DNA of 64,000 nucleotides from Rhodoferax sp. TH121 (GTDB lineage: Bacteria > Pseudomonadota > Gammaproteobacteria > Burkholderiales > Burkholderiaceae_C): contig NZ_NOXW01000022.1 in the NCBI RefSeq assembly GCF_002251855.1, positions 248,001-312,000 of the forward strand, read 5' to 3'. The notes below the pieces were generated by a model. That model searched no databases. It was given only the letters and a program-made list of their open reading frames with translations, and was not told the origin of the DNA. The translations under genes were made by a program, and so were the position numbers. The stretch's first letter is position 1. Every line of letters begins with the position of its first letter. Positions 10,335-20,051 of this stretch are shown piece by piece.

Positions 10335-10970
10335 TTACTGGATTCCGTGAACCTTGAGGGTCAGTTGCAGGCGATCTGCGATGCCTAGTTTGTCAAAAAC
10401 GGCGCTCAGGTGGGCTTTGACGGTTCTCTCTGATATGTCGCATTGGTTCGCAATATCCTGGTTGGAGGCCCCCTTGGCTGCTAGCAGGGCGACCTGCTTT
10501 TCGCGAGCGGTCAAGGTCAGCGCCCAAGCGTCAGTCGTCGGTGTTCGCGCGGCGACATGGTTTGCAGTCTGTATCAGCTTCTGCATTAAATTTGTGCCAA
10601 TCCAGACATGCCCCACCCGTACGACTTGTTCTACTTGGCGTAACGTAGCGGCATCAGCGTAGGCGTGGCAATACCCGGCACAACCTGCATCCAGTGCTGC
10701 AACTGCTTCTGCGTCCTTGGGATTAGAGCTCGCGGCTACCACACGCACATGCGCATGCCGCAGAAGAGGTACCCAGTCGGGGTGATTCCATGCAGGTAAC
10801 CTGGGTGTGGACAAGTCGATCCAAAGCAGCGCGGATTCCGTGAGGGTGTTTGGCGCAATGGCACTCAGCGCAGGGTAGGTAGAGCTTTTGTTACCTTTCA
10901 GCGCTTTTTTCCAGTGCGACAACAGTCCCACATCTTGGCTGAGAAACAGCCCTTTGGTAGTTCCGCTCAT
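10335..10970 (-). CDS. LuxR-family response-regulator-like transcription factor with degenerate receiver
   Basis: The 211-residue protein has a C-terminal GerE/LuxR helix-turn-helix (about 147-205: LTAREKQVALLAAKGASNQD then IANQCDISERTVKAHLSAVF). The N-terminal half resembles a receiver fold (WIDLSTPRLP, VRVVAASSNPKD, LDAGCAGYCHAYADAATLRQ) but lacks the acidic pair near its start and has an unusual sequence around the possible phospho-Asp, so phosphorylation is doubtful. Its start overlaps the lapC stop by 4 bp (ATGA), so it is co-transcribed with the secretion genes. It sits directly upstream of the adhesin gene, which makes that gene a plausible target. No partner histidine kinase lies in the window. 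The target assignment is inferred from position. Confidence 0.85.
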   Translation of the reverse strand: MSGTTKGLFLSQDVGLLSHWKKALKGNKSSTYPALSAIAPNTLTESALLWIDLSTPRLPAWNHPDWVPLLRHAHVRVVAASSNPKDAEAVAALDAGCAGYCHAYADAATLRQVEQVVRVGHVWIGTNLMQKLIQTANHVAARTPTTDAWALTLTAREKQVALLAAKGASNQDIANQCDISERTVKAHLSAVFDKLGIADRLQLTLKVHGIQ

Positions 10971-12388
10971 CGCTCAGTCAATGCTCGCGCCTTGGCACGT
11001 AGGATGGGTTTGAGCAAGTAGGACAGAACCGTTTTCTTGCCTGTCAAGATATCCACCTCTGCCACCATGCCGGGAATGATCGGCAGCTTTTGCTGGCCGA
11101 TGGTATTGGACAGGGTGCGAACACGGACCACGAAGTAGGCATTGCCTTTATCATCGACTACGCTATCCGCACCGATTTGTTCCAAAGTGGCTTCCAATCC
11201 TCCGTAGACCGCAAAGTCGTAGGCAGTGAATTTCACGAGGGCTTTTTGGCCTGGCCGTAAGAACGCAATGTCGCGGGGCAAGACCTTTGCTTCCAGCAGC
11301 AACGCATCATCGGATGGCACCAGTTCGATGACATCTTTGCCAGGTTGGACAACTCCACCTACCGTGTTAACTTTGAGTTGCTTTACCGTGCCATTCACGG
11401 GTGAGCGGATTTCCGTTTGTTTAACCCGGTCTTCCAGCGCTGCGCTTCCTTCTGATAACGTGCTCAGTTTGGCATTCACTTCGCTGAGCTCCGAGCGGGC
11501 TACGTTACGGAATGTGAGTTCTATCTCCTGGATCTTGCGATTGGCCTCGGCGACAGCTGACTCTAGGCGCGGTATATCGGAGTTGGCACTGTCGCGCTCT
11601 CCACGGTAGCGGGCAACATCGCGTTCCAGCCGCAGCAGTTCTACGTCCGAGACTGCGCCGGTTCGGACCAAGGGGCGAGTCATATCCAGCTCTCGTGCGG
11701 TCAGGGTGTAGCTCTGTGCGGCTTGCTCTCGGCGGGCTCGCATCGAAACCAATTCCTGGCCGCGTTGCGTAGCTTGCTGACGTGCCACGCCAATCGTGGC
11801 ATCCAACTCCGCACGGCGGGACTCGTAGAGTGCACGCTCTGCTTCCACAATGTCAGGCGCCTGCTGAACCACTTCCTCTGGCGGGCTAAAGCGGGAACTT
11901 TCTGCCAAGGCGCGCAAACGCGCTCCTTTGGCTAACAAAGCCAAGTACTGGGATTGGTTCTCGCGCAAAGACGACACCATGCGTGTGGGGTCGACTTTCA
12001 GCAGCAAGTCGCCTACTTTGACGGTCTGCCCTTCGCGCGCCAAGATCTCGGACACGATCCCGCCATCCATGCTTTGCAGTATCTGGATTTGGCGGGAAGG
12101 GATGACCTTGCCCTCGCCGCGGGTCACTTCATCCAGAACTGCAAATGCGGACCACAGCAAAAGCACTGCCAATGACGCCACGCTCAGCCAGATCACAATG
12201 CGTGCCCCCTGGGGAGTTTGCTCTGCGATGGCCCAGTCCGCGTTGGCATCAAAGTCGCCATCCTGTTCACTGTGCTTGCCGACCACGGCAAGCATGCAGC
12301 GGTCTATCCAGGACGAGCAGAATGCGTAAAAACGCTCCCACGCCATTTTCCAACGCGGTTTGTCTGAGGTGACCTGCTCAGCCATCAT
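10967..12388 (-). CDS. lapC: Type I secretion periplasmic adaptor (HlyD family), LapC-like
   Basis: The membrane-fusion component links the inner-membrane ABC transporter to the outer-membrane channel. The 473-residue protein has a cytoplasmic N-terminus, one transmembrane helix (about 64-86, IVIWLSVASLAVLLLWSAF), the lipoyl/barrel entry RGEGKVIPSRQIQ and SMDGGIVSEI, and a long alpha-helical hairpin (about 140-310). The HlyD C-terminal signature (VNGTVKQLKVNTVGGVVQPG, ELVPSDD) and a hydrophobic end follow. The start is ATGATG, overlapping the lapB stop; the stop overlaps the next gene by 4 bp. This tight packing indicates translational coupling of lapB, lapC and the regulator. The family assignment is secure; the Lap role follows from its neighbours. 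Confidence 0.93.
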   Translation of the reverse strand: MMAEQVTSDKPRWKMAWERFYAFCSSWIDRCMLAVVGKHSEQDGDFDANADWAIAEQTPQGARIVIWLSVASLAVLLLWSAFAVLDEVTRGEGKVIPSRQIQILQSMDGGIVSEILAREGQTVKVGDLLLKVDPTRMVSSLRENQSQYLALLAKGARLRALAESSRFSPPEEVVQQAPDIVEAERALYESRRAELDATIGVARQQATQRGQELVSMRARREQAAQSYTLTARELDMTRPLVRTGAVSDVELLRLERDVARYRGERDSANSDIPRLESAVAEANRKIQEIELTFRNVARSELSEVNAKLSTLSEGSAALEDRVKQTEIRSPVNGTVKQLKVNTVGGVVQPGKDVIELVPSDDALLLEAKVLPRDIAFLRPGQKALVKFTAYDFAVYGGLEATLEQIGADSVVDDKGNAYFVVRVRTLSNTIGQQKLPIIPGMVAEVDILTGKKTVLSYLLKPILRAKARALTER

Positions 12389-14595
12389 GCGGCCCTCCCG
12401 ACACGGCCACTTTGCAGCGCTTCGACGACCTGGGCCTTAGGCCCGTCCGCCATGATTTGCCCGTTGTCAATCACGATCAGGCGATCAATCAACTCCAATA
12501 GGGAGGTCCGGTGAGTCACCAGTACCACGGTCTTGCCCATGGTGAAGCGCCGCAAGCGGGCTTTGAGAAGATCCTCGCTCTGGTGGTCCATGGCGCTGCT
12601 GGGCTCATCCAATAACAGGATGGGGGAGTCATTGAGCACTGCGCGCGCGATGCCGACGGCCTGGCGTTGTCCGCCTGACAATGATTCCCCGCGTTCGCCT
12701 ATCGGCATGTCAAAGCCGCGGGGGTGGCGGTTGGCAAATTCGGTGACACCCGCGATCTCGGCGGCAGCAATCACATCCTGGTCCTCAGCAAACGGGGCAC
12801 CCAGTGCAATATTTTCCTTCAGCGTGCCATAGAACAGGCTCACATCCTGGGATACAAACCCGGCAGCCCGGCGCAACTCGGCTGGGTCAATCTGCCGCGA
12901 GTCAATGCCATCAATCAAAATCGCTCCCTCGGTTGGCTGGTGCAAACCGAGGATCAGGCGCTGGATGGTGGACTTGCCAGAGCCCACGCGGCCAATGAAG
13001 GCCACTTTTTCTCCCGCATGGATTTTGAAGGACACCCGGCTCAGCACGGCCTGTTGCTGTCCTGGGTAGGTGAAGCTGACGTTCTTGAATTCGATGGTTC
13101 CCTGGAAACCTGTGCGATGCAAGAAAGCTGCGTCGTCCGCCCGTTCCGGTTGGGTTTGCATGTGGGTATCAACCGAGGCCAAGCCACTCTTGGCGCTGTG
13201 GTACTGCATGAGGAGTCCAGCTACCTGACCAAACGGCGCCATGGCGCGCCCCGCCAGCATGGATGCTGCGATGATTGCCCCCATGCTGATCTGGTTGGAC
13301 ATCAACAGGTAGACGCCGACAATGACCGTGGTGACCGACACCAGTTGTTGCAGCATTTGCGCAAAATTCAGGGTCCCACTGGACAACAGTTTCAGTTTGG
13401 CCCCGTGCTGCGCTAGAAATACTGTGGATTGCTCCCACTTGCGCTGGAAAGCGCTCTCCGCCACCATGAATTTGATGGTTTCAATGCCTACCAAGCTTTC
13501 TACCAATGTTGCGTTGCGCTGCGCGCTCGCACGCTGAGTGACTTCCACCAGTTCCTGCATTTTTTGCTGCACGACCAAGGAAGCCAGCAGCAGCAAAGCA
13601 ATGCACACCAAGGGCGGGATGAGTAGCCATGGAGATATCCACGCAATCACCAGCAAAAACACCAGTACAAACGGCAGGTCGACCAGCGTAGTGATGGATG
13701 CCGATGCCACAAAATCGCGGACTGCCTCGAAAGCCCGCAGGTTGGCGGCAAAAGAGCCCACGGAAGCCGGGCGGTCGGCCATGCGCAGGCCCAGTACCCG
13801 CTCCATGATGCGGGACGACAGCGTCACATCGATGCGCTTGCCTGCGGTATCAAGAATGTGGGCGCGCAAGATGCGCAGCACCATGTCAAAGCCCATCATC
13901 AGCAGGACACCAATTGACAGGACCCACAGCGTCTCTTCCGCCCGGTTGGGTACCACGCGGTCGTAGACCGTCATGGAGAACATGGGCATGGCCAGCGCGA
14001 AGACGTTGATCAGCAGCGCCGCCAGCAGGCTGTCACGGTAGAGGCGCCAGTTTTGAAATACCACTCCCCAAAACCAGTGCCCTGACTTGACTTGGCCGGT
14101 TTGCGGGTTGCGCGGTTCAAACTTGAAGACCGGGCGCACAAAAAATACTACGCCTGCAAACAAGGCTTCCAGCTCAGCCTTGGGGAGTACATCACTCGAT
14201 TCGCCCCCCTCAGGGAAGCGGACCCTGGCCTGGCCATCTTCCATCCACTCCAGCAGCAAGCACGCCTGCTTGTCTTTGAGCAACAAAATGGCCGGCAACA
14301 AGCCGGGGCGCAGGTCGGACAGTTCCCGGCGTGCCAGGCGTGCAGTCAGGCCCGCCCGCGCTGCGGCCCGTGGAAGTAGCGCGGGAGTGACCAGATTGCC
14401 CTCCAGTGGCAAACCGGCAGAGAGAGCTTCTTGGGTGGTTGCGATGCCAAAAAGTCGGGCAATCGCAACGACGCTGTCCAGCAAGGGATCGAAGTGAAGA
14501 CTGCGCTCGCCCAATCGCCAAGCGGCGGGTTTGGCGGGCGTGTGTGGTGGAGTGGGTGGAGTCACCATGTGGTTAGAGAAGACGCTCGTCGCCAC
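12385..14595 (-). CDS. lapB: Type I secretion ABC transporter (permease/ATPase), LapB-like
   Basis: This is the inner-membrane engine of the adhesin secretion system (736 residues). An N-terminal C39-peptidase-like domain (about 30-145) lacks the catalytic Cys, as in transporters that only use it to dock RTX substrates. Six transmembrane helices follow (about 180-470). The ATPase domain carries Walker A GRVGSGKST, signature LSGGQRQ, Walker B ILLLDEPSSAMD and the switch His in LVTHRTS. The gene overlaps the preceding 107-codon gene by 23 bp and the lapC start by 4 bp, forming one leftward operon. The size and domain order match LapB-type, not HlyB-type, exporters. The cargo is presumably the RTX protein encoded downstream. 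Confidence 0.94.
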   Translation of the reverse strand: MATSVFSNHMVTPPTPPHTPAKPAAWRLGERSLHFDPLLDSVVAIARLFGIATTQEALSAGLPLEGNLVTPALLPRAAARAGLTARLARRELSDLRPGLLPAILLLKDKQACLLLEWMEDGQARVRFPEGGESSDVLPKAELEALFAGVVFFVRPVFKFEPRNPQTGQVKSGHWFWGVVFQNWRLYRDSLLAALLINVFALAMPMFSMTVYDRVVPNRAEETLWVLSIGVLLMMGFDMVLRILRAHILDTAGKRIDVTLSSRIMERVLGLRMADRPASVGSFAANLRAFEAVRDFVASASITTLVDLPFVLVFLLVIAWISPWLLIPPLVCIALLLLASLVVQQKMQELVEVTQRASAQRNATLVESLVGIETIKFMVAESAFQRKWEQSTVFLAQHGAKLKLLSSGTLNFAQMLQQLVSVTTVIVGVYLLMSNQISMGAIIAASMLAGRAMAPFGQVAGLLMQYHSAKSGLASVDTHMQTQPERADDAAFLHRTGFQGTIEFKNVSFTYPGQQQAVLSRVSFKIHAGEKVAFIGRVGSGKSTIQRLILGLHQPTEGAILIDGIDSRQIDPAELRRAAGFVSQDVSLFYGTLKENIALGAPFAEDQDVIAAAEIAGVTEFANRHPRGFDMPIGERGESLSGGQRQAVGIARAVLNDSPILLLDEPSSAMDHQSEDLLKARLRRFTMGKTVVLVTHRTSLLELIDRLIVIDNGQIMADGPKAQVVEALQSGRVGRAA

Positions 14596-14896
14596 CCAGC
14601 AGATTCAATGCTCCGTGCATGCGGTTGCGCAGCCCCTTGCGCAGCATGAGCTTGCGCTGGGCAGCATCGGGAAGGTCCGTATGGCGGATGACGTTTTTCA
14701 TGATGAGCGTATCAATCAAGTCTTCCAGCACGCGCACAAACTCTGCGTCCGCCTCATTGAATCCTGCGGTACCGCCTCTATTGCCCAGGAAGCGCTGGAT
14801 GTCCGGATGTTCGTCGGCGAGCAATTCACCTCCCGGCCGTTCGTCACGAGCCAGTGAGGCAATGGATCCGTCGCTGTTGCGGAGTACATGGAACAT
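14573..14896 (-). CDS. Small conserved protein often labelled 'tryptophan synthase subunit beta-like'
   Basis: The 107-residue product has no signal peptide or membrane segment. It is charged and mostly helical: MFHVLRNSDGSIASLARD at the start, a Glu-rich middle (FNEADAEFVRVLEDLIDTLI) and a basic end (RKGLRNRMHGALNLLGGDER). I recognise the pattern as a small betaproteobacterial family that databases name after tryptophan synthase beta, but it has none of that enzyme's PLP-binding sequence and is far too short, so the name should not be taken as function. It is the first gene of the leftward lapB-lapC operon and overlaps lapB by 23 bp, which suggests coupled translation. Its role in adhesin secretion is unproven. 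Confidence 0.75.
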   Translation of the reverse strand: MFHVLRNSDGSIASLARDERPGGELLADEHPDIQRFLGNRGGTAGFNEADAEFVRVLEDLIDTLIMKNVIRHTDLPDAAQRKLMLRKGLRNRMHGALNLLGGDERLL

Positions 14897-15009
14897 GGAC
14901 GTGGGCTTTCAAGTGGTCCCTAGCGAACTGTATGCAATCCGCCTCTCGGGAGATGTTAGCACCGGCTTCGATAGCGCAAATGCCAAATATGTCATGAAAC
15001 CGCGGTTTT

Positions 15010-16146
15010 TCAGCTGGGGGTATTCGCTTCCGTATGGGGCAAGGACGTTGCAATCACACCCCCACCCAGGCACACGTCGCCGTCATACAGCACGGCGGAT
15101 TGCCCGGGTGTCACAGCCCACTGAGGGGCCGCAAAATGGAGCGCAAACGATGATCCAGGTTCGGCTGCCAAGGTACATGGCGCATCTGCCTGGCGGTACC
15201 GTGTCTTGGCGGCCAAGAGGCCTGCGTCAGGTGGGTGTCCGGCGATCCAGCTGGCATCTTGCGCCAGCAGCTGGCTGGATTGCAGCCAAGGGTGGTCATG
15301 TCCTTGCACCACCCACAAGGTGTTGTTCTGCATGTCCTTGCGCGCGACAAACCAAGGGGCGTGGTCGCCGCTGCCGCGCTGCGCACCCTTGGCCTTGAGC
15401 CCGCCAATGCCCAGACCTTGGCGCTGGCCGAGGGTGTAGAAGGACAAGCCCACGTGCTCGCCAATGGTGTGCCCTTTGGCGTTTTTGATGGGACCGGACT
15501 CTTTGGAGATGTAGCGGTTCAGGAACTCGCGGAAGGGACGCTCGCCGATAAAGCAGATACCGGTGGAGTCCTTTTTCTTGGCGTTGGGCAGCCCGATCTC
15601 ATCCGCAATCCGGCGTACCTCGGTCTTGTGCAGCTCGCCGACGGGAAACAGCGTCTTGGACAGCTGGGCCTGGTTCAGTCGGTGCAAAAAGTAGCTTTGG
15701 TCCTTGGCAGGGTCCAGGCCCTTGAGCAGCTCGTGCTTGCCGGTAGCGCCATTCAGCCGGACCCGGGCATAGTGCCCGGTGGCGATCTTCTCGGCCCCCA
15801 GGCGCATAGCGTGGTCCAGAAAGGCCTTGAACTTGATCTCGGCGTTGCAGAGGATGTCGGGGTTGGGCGTGCGGCCGGCCTGGTATTCACGCAGAAATTC
15901 GGCAAACACGCGGTCGCGGTAGTCGGCGGCAAAGTTGACGTGCTCGATTTCGATACCCAGTACGTCTGCGACAGCAGCGGCGTCGACGAAGTCGATGTTG
16001 GAGGAGCAGTACTCGCTGTCGTCGTCATCTTCCCAGTTTTTCATGAAGATGCCGACCACCTCGTGGCCCTGTTGTTTCAGTAGGTGGGCGGTGACGGCGG
16101 AATCCACCCCGCCACTCAATCCCACCACGATGCGTTGCTTGCTCAT
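15010..16146 (-). CDS. mnmA: tRNA-specific 2-thiouridylase MnmA
   Basis: MnmA activates U34 of tRNA Lys, Glu and Gln with ATP and inserts sulfur to give 2-thiouridine. The 378-residue protein starts [18 protein letters not shown], containing the PP-loop SGGVDS. It has the two catalytic cysteines in NPDILCN and [10 protein letters not shown], the ATGHYARV motif and the conserved [10 protein letters not shown]. The open frame extends upstream to 16377, but that extension runs antisense through a NUDIX gene and a repeat, so the ATG at 16146 is the real start. The NUDIX gene lies upstream on the same strand, an order known from nudJ-mnmA of other proteobacteria. The 91-bp gap between them is largely filled by a repeat copy. 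Confidence 0.96.
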   Translation of the reverse strand: MSKQRIVVGLSGGVDSAVTAHLLKQQGHEVVGIFMKNWEDDDDSEYCSSNIDFVDAAAVADVLGIEIEHVNFAADYRDRVFAEFLREYQAGRTPNPDILCNAEIKFKAFLDHAMRLGAEKIATGHYARVRLNGATGKHELLKGLDPAKDQSYFLHRLNQAQLSKTLFPVGELHKTEVRRIADEIGLPNAKKKDSTGICFIGERPFREFLNRYISKESGPIKNAKGHTIGEHVGLSFYTLGQRQGLGIGGLKAKGAQRGSGDHAPWFVARKDMQNNTLWVVQGHDHPWLQSSQLLAQDASWIAGHPPDAGLLAAKTRYRQADAPCTLAAEPGSSFALHFAAPQWAVTPGQSAVLYDGDVCLGGGVIATSLPHTEANTPS

Positions 16147-16190
16147 GCCCCTGATTTTACGGGGTGTGCCAGGCCTCGTGTTTTGGGGTG

Positions 16191-16250
16191 AAAATGACCT
16201 CTGTAGCCCGTGGATATTGCGCAATAAGCTCCTGTTTTTATAGCATTTTT
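16191..16250 (-). repeat. Dispersed hairpin repeat, copy A (supplies the stop codon of the NUDIX gene)
   Basis: Read on the minus strand it is GCTAT, a 7-nt loop, GGAGC, then TTATTGCGCA and ATATCCACGGGC. This matches the other copies of the family in order and spacing. The TAA stop of the NUDIX gene lies in the stem-loop. The stem is the weakest of the set, with one mismatch and one wobble. Confidence 0.8.
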
Positions 16251-16735
16251 TGCGGCTGCCAGAGACTGTCATCGGCGTAGACCAGCTCCAGCGGGTAGCG
16301 CTGACCGCGCAGGTAGTCCTCCATGCACCGCAGCACCAGCGGGCTGCGGTGGCGGTCTTGGCTGTTGCGCAGTTCATCGGCCGTCAGCCACACGGTGCGT
16401 TCAATGCCGGTGTCCAGCGTGCGGCCCGCGTCAAAGGCGCCCAGGGTGCCGGCGTAGGCAAAGCGCAGGTAGGTCACGTCTTCCAGCGCATCGGCGCGCT
16501 GACGCTGGAAGCGCGACAGGTACAGGCCTACGAGAAAGGTGGGCGTGAAGGCGTAGGCCGTTTCCTCTAATACCTCTCGGGAACAACCCTGAGCGGGGGA
16601 TTCGCTGGGGTCCAGGTGGCCAGCCGGATTGTTCAGGCGCAGGCCTTCGGGGGTGTGTTCTTCCACGAGCAGAAAGCGGCCCTGCTGCTCTATGACAGCG
16701 GCCACGGTGACACTGGGTTTCCATCGTTGGGTCAT
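16238..16735 (-). CDS. nudJ: NUDIX hydrolase, NudJ-like
   Basis: This small (165-residue) NUDIX pyrophosphohydrolase resembles NudJ, which acts on thiamine pyrophosphate precursors and nucleoside di/triphosphates. The NUDIX box is complete at about residues 39-61: [13 protein letters not shown] leads into [10 protein letters not shown], giving the G-x5-E-x7-RE-x2-EE spacing. The N-terminus ([20 protein letters not shown]) and the GLYLSRFQ segment match the subfamily. It lies just upstream of mnmA on the same strand, as nudJ does in E. coli, supporting this assignment. Its last codons and stop lie inside the dispersed repeat (copy A), so the C-terminal KML end is repeat-derived. The substrate is not deducible from sequence alone. 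Confidence 0.88.
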   Translation of the reverse strand: MTQRWKPSVTVAAVIEQQGRFLLVEEHTPEGLRLNNPAGHLDPSESPAQGCSREVLEETAYAFTPTFLVGLYLSRFQRQRADALEDVTYLRFAYAGTLGAFDAGRTLDTGIERTVWLTADELRNSQDRHRSPLVLRCMEDYLRGQRYPLELVYADDSLWQPQKML

Positions 16736-16911
16736 GCCAGATTATGGGCATGGCGGGTTGGGCTGTTTTGCGCAGGCCCGCCGTGCCAGTGCCGCCGCGC
16801 AGGCGTTTGCGTGGAGAAATTCAGTTAAAGTTGCCGCCCAGTATCCTTTCGCGAAGCTTACCGCCGCGAAAACGCCCCCAGAGCCCGCCCACCCATTAGA
16901 GGAGTCGCTTG

Positions 16912-18522
16912 ATGCAGACGAGTGTTGCCACGGAAAAAGGACAGCGTATTGGTATCCCCCGGGAGACGTTCCCGGGCGAAAAACGCGTGGCCACGGTGCC
17001 GGAGGCGGTGGAGAAGCTGATCAAGCTGGGCTTCAAGGTCAGTGTGGAGTCGGGCGCAGGCGCTTTGGCCAACTGTGACGACGACAGCTACCGCGCAGCG
17101 GGTGCGGAGGTGGTGGCCACGGCTGCCGAGCTGTGGGCGCAATCCGATATCGTCTTCAAAGTGCGTGGTCCTTCCGTTGCCGAAGTCGGCCTGCTGCGCG
17201 AAGGTGGCACGCTGATCAGCTTTATCTGGCCCGCGCAAAACCCTGAACTGCTGCAGCAACTGGCCGCCAAAAAGGCCACCGTACTGGCCATTGACGCGCT
17301 GCCCCGTACGCTAAGCCGCGCGCAGAAGATGGACGCGTTGACCTCCATGGCGGGTGTCAGTGGTTACCGCGCCGTGATTGAGGCGGCCAATGCCTTTGGT
17401 CGTTTCTTCAATGGCCAGATCACTGCCGCAGGCAAGGTGCCTCCCGCCAAGGTGTTCATCGCCGGTGCCGGTGTGGCTGGCTTGGCCGCTATCGGCACGG
17501 CTGCCAGCTTGGGCGCCATCGTGCGCGCCAATGACACGCGCGCTGAGGTCGCGGACCAGGTGGTCTCTCTGGGCGGTGAGTTCGTCAAGGTGGACTACGA
17601 GGAAGAGGGCGGCGGCGGCGGCGGCTATGCCAAGGTGATGTCCGAAGGTTTCCAAGCCGCGCAGCGCGCCATGTACGCGCAGCAGGCCAAAGAGGTGGAC
17701 ATCATCATCACCACCGCGCTGATTCCCGGCAAGCCAGCGCCCAAACTCATCACTGCCGAGATGGTGCGCAGCATGAAGCCCGGCAGCGTGATCGTCGACA
17801 TGGCCGCCGAGCAGGGTGGGAACTGCGAGCTGACCGAGCCTGGTCAGGCCGTCGTGAAGCATGGTGTGACTATCGTGGGCTACACCGACCTGGCCTCACG
17901 TCTGGCCAAACAATCATCCACGTTGTACGCCACCAACCTGTTCCGTCTGGCCGAAGAACTGTGCAAGACCAAGGATGGCATCGTTAACGTCAATATGGAA
18001 GACGATGCCATCCGCGGCCTGACCGTCATCAAGGACGGTACCGTAACGTGGCCAGCCCCCGCGCCCAAGGCGCCGGCAGCCCCCGCAGCCGCCAAGGCAG
18101 CCGCGCCGGTGGTGGCGAAGAAGCCTGCACACGGGCACGGTGGCGCTGGCGAACCCATGTCAGCCAAGAGCCTGCTCGTTCTCATGGCTGTTGCGGCTGT
18201 GTTGTTCTGGGTGATCGGCAGCTACGCACCCGCAGCTTTCCTGGGCCACTTCACAGTGTTTGTGCTGGCCTGTTTTGTGGGGTACATGGTGGTGTGGAAC
18301 GTCAAGCCCGCGCTGCACACGCCGCTGATGAGTGTGACCAATGCCATCAGCAGCATCATCGCCATCGGTGCGCTGGTGCAGGTGTCTCCGGTGGCCGGAG
18401 CTGTCGGTCGTCCTGATGGCCTGATCACCTGGTTGGCCGCCGCCGCCATCGTGCTAACCGCTATCAATATGTTTGGCGGCTTTGCCGTCACCCAGCGCAT
18501 GCTGGCCATGTTCCGCAAGTAA
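16912..18522 (+). CDS. pntA: NAD(P) transhydrogenase subunit alpha
   Basis: With PntB this forms the inner-membrane proton-translocating transhydrogenase that makes NADPH from NADH using the proton gradient. The 536-residue protein has the AlaDH/PNT N-terminal and NAD-binding domains ([16 protein letters not shown], the Rossmann segment [19 protein letters not shown]). A flexible Ala/Pro/Lys linker (about 382-420) is followed by four transmembrane helices (about 420-536), so this is the E. coli-type fused alpha subunit and not the split form. The ATG at 16912 has a fine ribosome site (gaggag, 7 nt upstream); the TTG one codon before it is not needed. pntB follows after 12 bp with its own ribosome site, indicating an operon. 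Confidence 0.96.
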   Translation: MQTSVATEKGQRIGIPRETFPGEKRVATVPEAVEKLIKLGFKVSVESGAGALANCDDDSYRAAGAEVVATAAELWAQSDIVFKVRGPSVAEVGLLREGGTLISFIWPAQNPELLQQLAAKKATVLAIDALPRTLSRAQKMDALTSMAGVSGYRAVIEAANAFGRFFNGQITAAGKVPPAKVFIAGAGVAGLAAIGTAASLGAIVRANDTRAEVADQVVSLGGEFVKVDYEEEGGGGGGYAKVMSEGFQAAQRAMYAQQAKEVDIIITTALIPGKPAPKLITAEMVRSMKPGSVIVDMAAEQGGNCELTEPGQAVVKHGVTIVGYTDLASRLAKQSSTLYATNLFRLAEELCKTKDGIVNVNMEDDAIRGLTVIKDGTVTWPAPAPKAPAAPAAAKAAAPVVAKKPAHGHGGAGEPMSAKSLLVLMAVAAVLFWVIGSYAPAAFLGHFTVFVLACFVGYMVVWNVKPALHTPLMSVTNAISSIIAIGALVQVSPVAGAVGRPDGLITWLAAAAIVLTAINMFGGFAVTQRMLAMFRK

Positions 18523-18534
18523 GGAGACCTGAAG

Positions 18535-19947
18535 ATGTCTGCAAGTTTGGCTACGGTCTCCTATATCGGCGCGACCATCCTGTTCATCCTGAGTCTGGGC
18601 GGCCTGTCCAACCAGTCCACCGCGCTGCGCGGCAATCTGTATGGCATGGTTGGCATGGCGCTGGCGGTGCTGGCCACGGTGTTCGGCCCCACGGTAACAG
18701 CCGCCGGCCTGCCCTGGATTGCCGGGGCCATGCTGCTCGGCGGCGGCGTGGGTCTGTACGCGGCCCGAACCGTGCAAATGACGCAGATGCCCGAGCTGGT
18801 GGCGCTGATGCACAGCATGGTGGGATTGGCTGCCTGTCTGGTCGGATTCGCGAGTTATGTCGATACGTCGGTTCAACACACTGGAGCCGAAAAAGTGATC
18901 CACGAAGTGGAGATCTACATCGGCATCCTGATCGGTGCGGTGACTTTCTCCGGTTCGCTGATCGCTTTTGGCAAACTCAACGGCAAGATTGGTGGCAAGC
19001 CCTTGCTGCTGCCGGCTCGCCATTTGCTGAACTTGGTAGGTTTGTTGGTGGTGATCTGGTTTGGACGCGAATTTGTGCAGGCTGGTTCGGTGGCCGAAGG
19101 CATGACGCCGCTGATCGTGATGACGGTGATTGCCCTGCTGTTTGGTGTGCACATGGTCATGGCCATTGGCGGCGCCGACATGCCTGTAGTGGTCTCCATG
19201 CTCAATAGCTATTCCGGCTGGGCCGCTGCAGCCACGGGCTTTATGTTGTCCAACGATTTGCTGATCGTCACCGGTGCGCTGGTGGGTTCCAGCGGCGCTA
19301 TCCTGTCGTACATCATGTGCAACGCCATGAACCGCAGCTTCATCAGCGTGATTGCTGGCGGTTTTGGTAGCGCACCCGCAGCCCCCAAGGTGGACGGTGG
19401 CGCGGTGCACCCAGCCGGCGAGGTGGTGCCCGTGAACGCTGGCGAGACTGCGGAGCTGTTGCGCGAAGCCAAGAGCGTGATCATTGTGCCGGGCTACGGC
19501 ATGGCGGTGGCGCAGGCCCAGCACACGGTGTTCGAAATCACCCGCACCCTGCGTGAAAAAGGCGTGAACGTGCGTTTTGGCATCCACCCCGTGGCAGGGC
19601 GCATGCCGGGCCATATGAACGTGCTGCTGGCCGAGGCCAAGGTGCCTTATGACATCGTGTTTGAGATGGAAGAAATCAACGACGATTTCCCTGACACCGA
19701 TGTGGTGATGGTGATTGGCGCCAACGATATCGTGAACCCCTCTGCGCAGGACGATCCGGCCAGCCCGATTGCTGGCATGCCAGTGCTCGAGGTTTGGAAG
19801 GCCAAAACCTCGATCGTGATGAAGCGCAGCATGGCTTCGGGGTATGCGGGTGTGGACAACCCCCTGTTCTACAAAGAGAACAACCGCATGTTGTTTGGCG
19901 ACGCCAAGAAAATGCTGGACGAGGTGCTGGGGGCGCTGAAGACCTGA
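18535..19947 (+). CDS. pntB: NAD(P) transhydrogenase subunit beta
   Basis: This 470-residue membrane subunit carries the NADP(H)-binding domain. About nine transmembrane helices fill residues 1-270 ([34 protein letters not shown]). The cytosolic domain III has the expected motifs: [14 protein letters not shown] (NADP-binding loop), [20 protein letters not shown], and [14 protein letters not shown]. The end, [17 protein letters not shown], is characteristic. It pairs with pntA 12 bp upstream. A 104-bp gap with its own ribosome site separates it from the acyl-CoA ligase gene, which is probably a separate unit. Confidence 0.97.
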   Translation: MSASLATVSYIGATILFILSLGGLSNQSTALRGNLYGMVGMALAVLATVFGPTVTAAGLPWIAGAMLLGGGVGLYAARTVQMTQMPELVALMHSMVGLAACLVGFASYVDTSVQHTGAEKVIHEVEIYIGILIGAVTFSGSLIAFGKLNGKIGGKPLLLPARHLLNLVGLLVVIWFGREFVQAGSVAEGMTPLIVMTVIALLFGVHMVMAIGGADMPVVVSMLNSYSGWAAAATGFMLSNDLLIVTGALVGSSGAILSYIMCNAMNRSFISVIAGGFGSAPAAPKVDGGAVHPAGEVVPVNAGETAELLREAKSVIIVPGYGMAVAQAQHTVFEITRTLREKGVNVRFGIHPVAGRMPGHMNVLLAEAKVPYDIVFEMEEINDDFPDTDVVMVIGANDIVNPSAQDDPASPIAGMPVLEVWKAKTSIVMKRSMASGYAGVDNPLFYKENNRMLFGDAKKMLDEVLGALKT

Positions 19948-20051
19948 TGGCGGCTGCGTGCTGCGCAGCTAAGGGAAAGCACACGCCCGCGCTGCGCACG
20001 GCACGATGACAATGCTCGGCTGATTTCAAAAAATAGGATGGAGACAAAGAC

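Noticed and set aside
16147-16377. N-terminal extension of the mnmA frame
   Set aside because: It reads out of frame through the NUDIX gene and the repeat. [13 protein letters not shown] at 16146 is the family start.
18454-19614. Long open frame antisense to pntB (386 codons, minus strand)
   Set aside because: It is His/Gln-rich with no family pattern, and pntB on the plus strand is certain. It is a high-GC antisense shadow.
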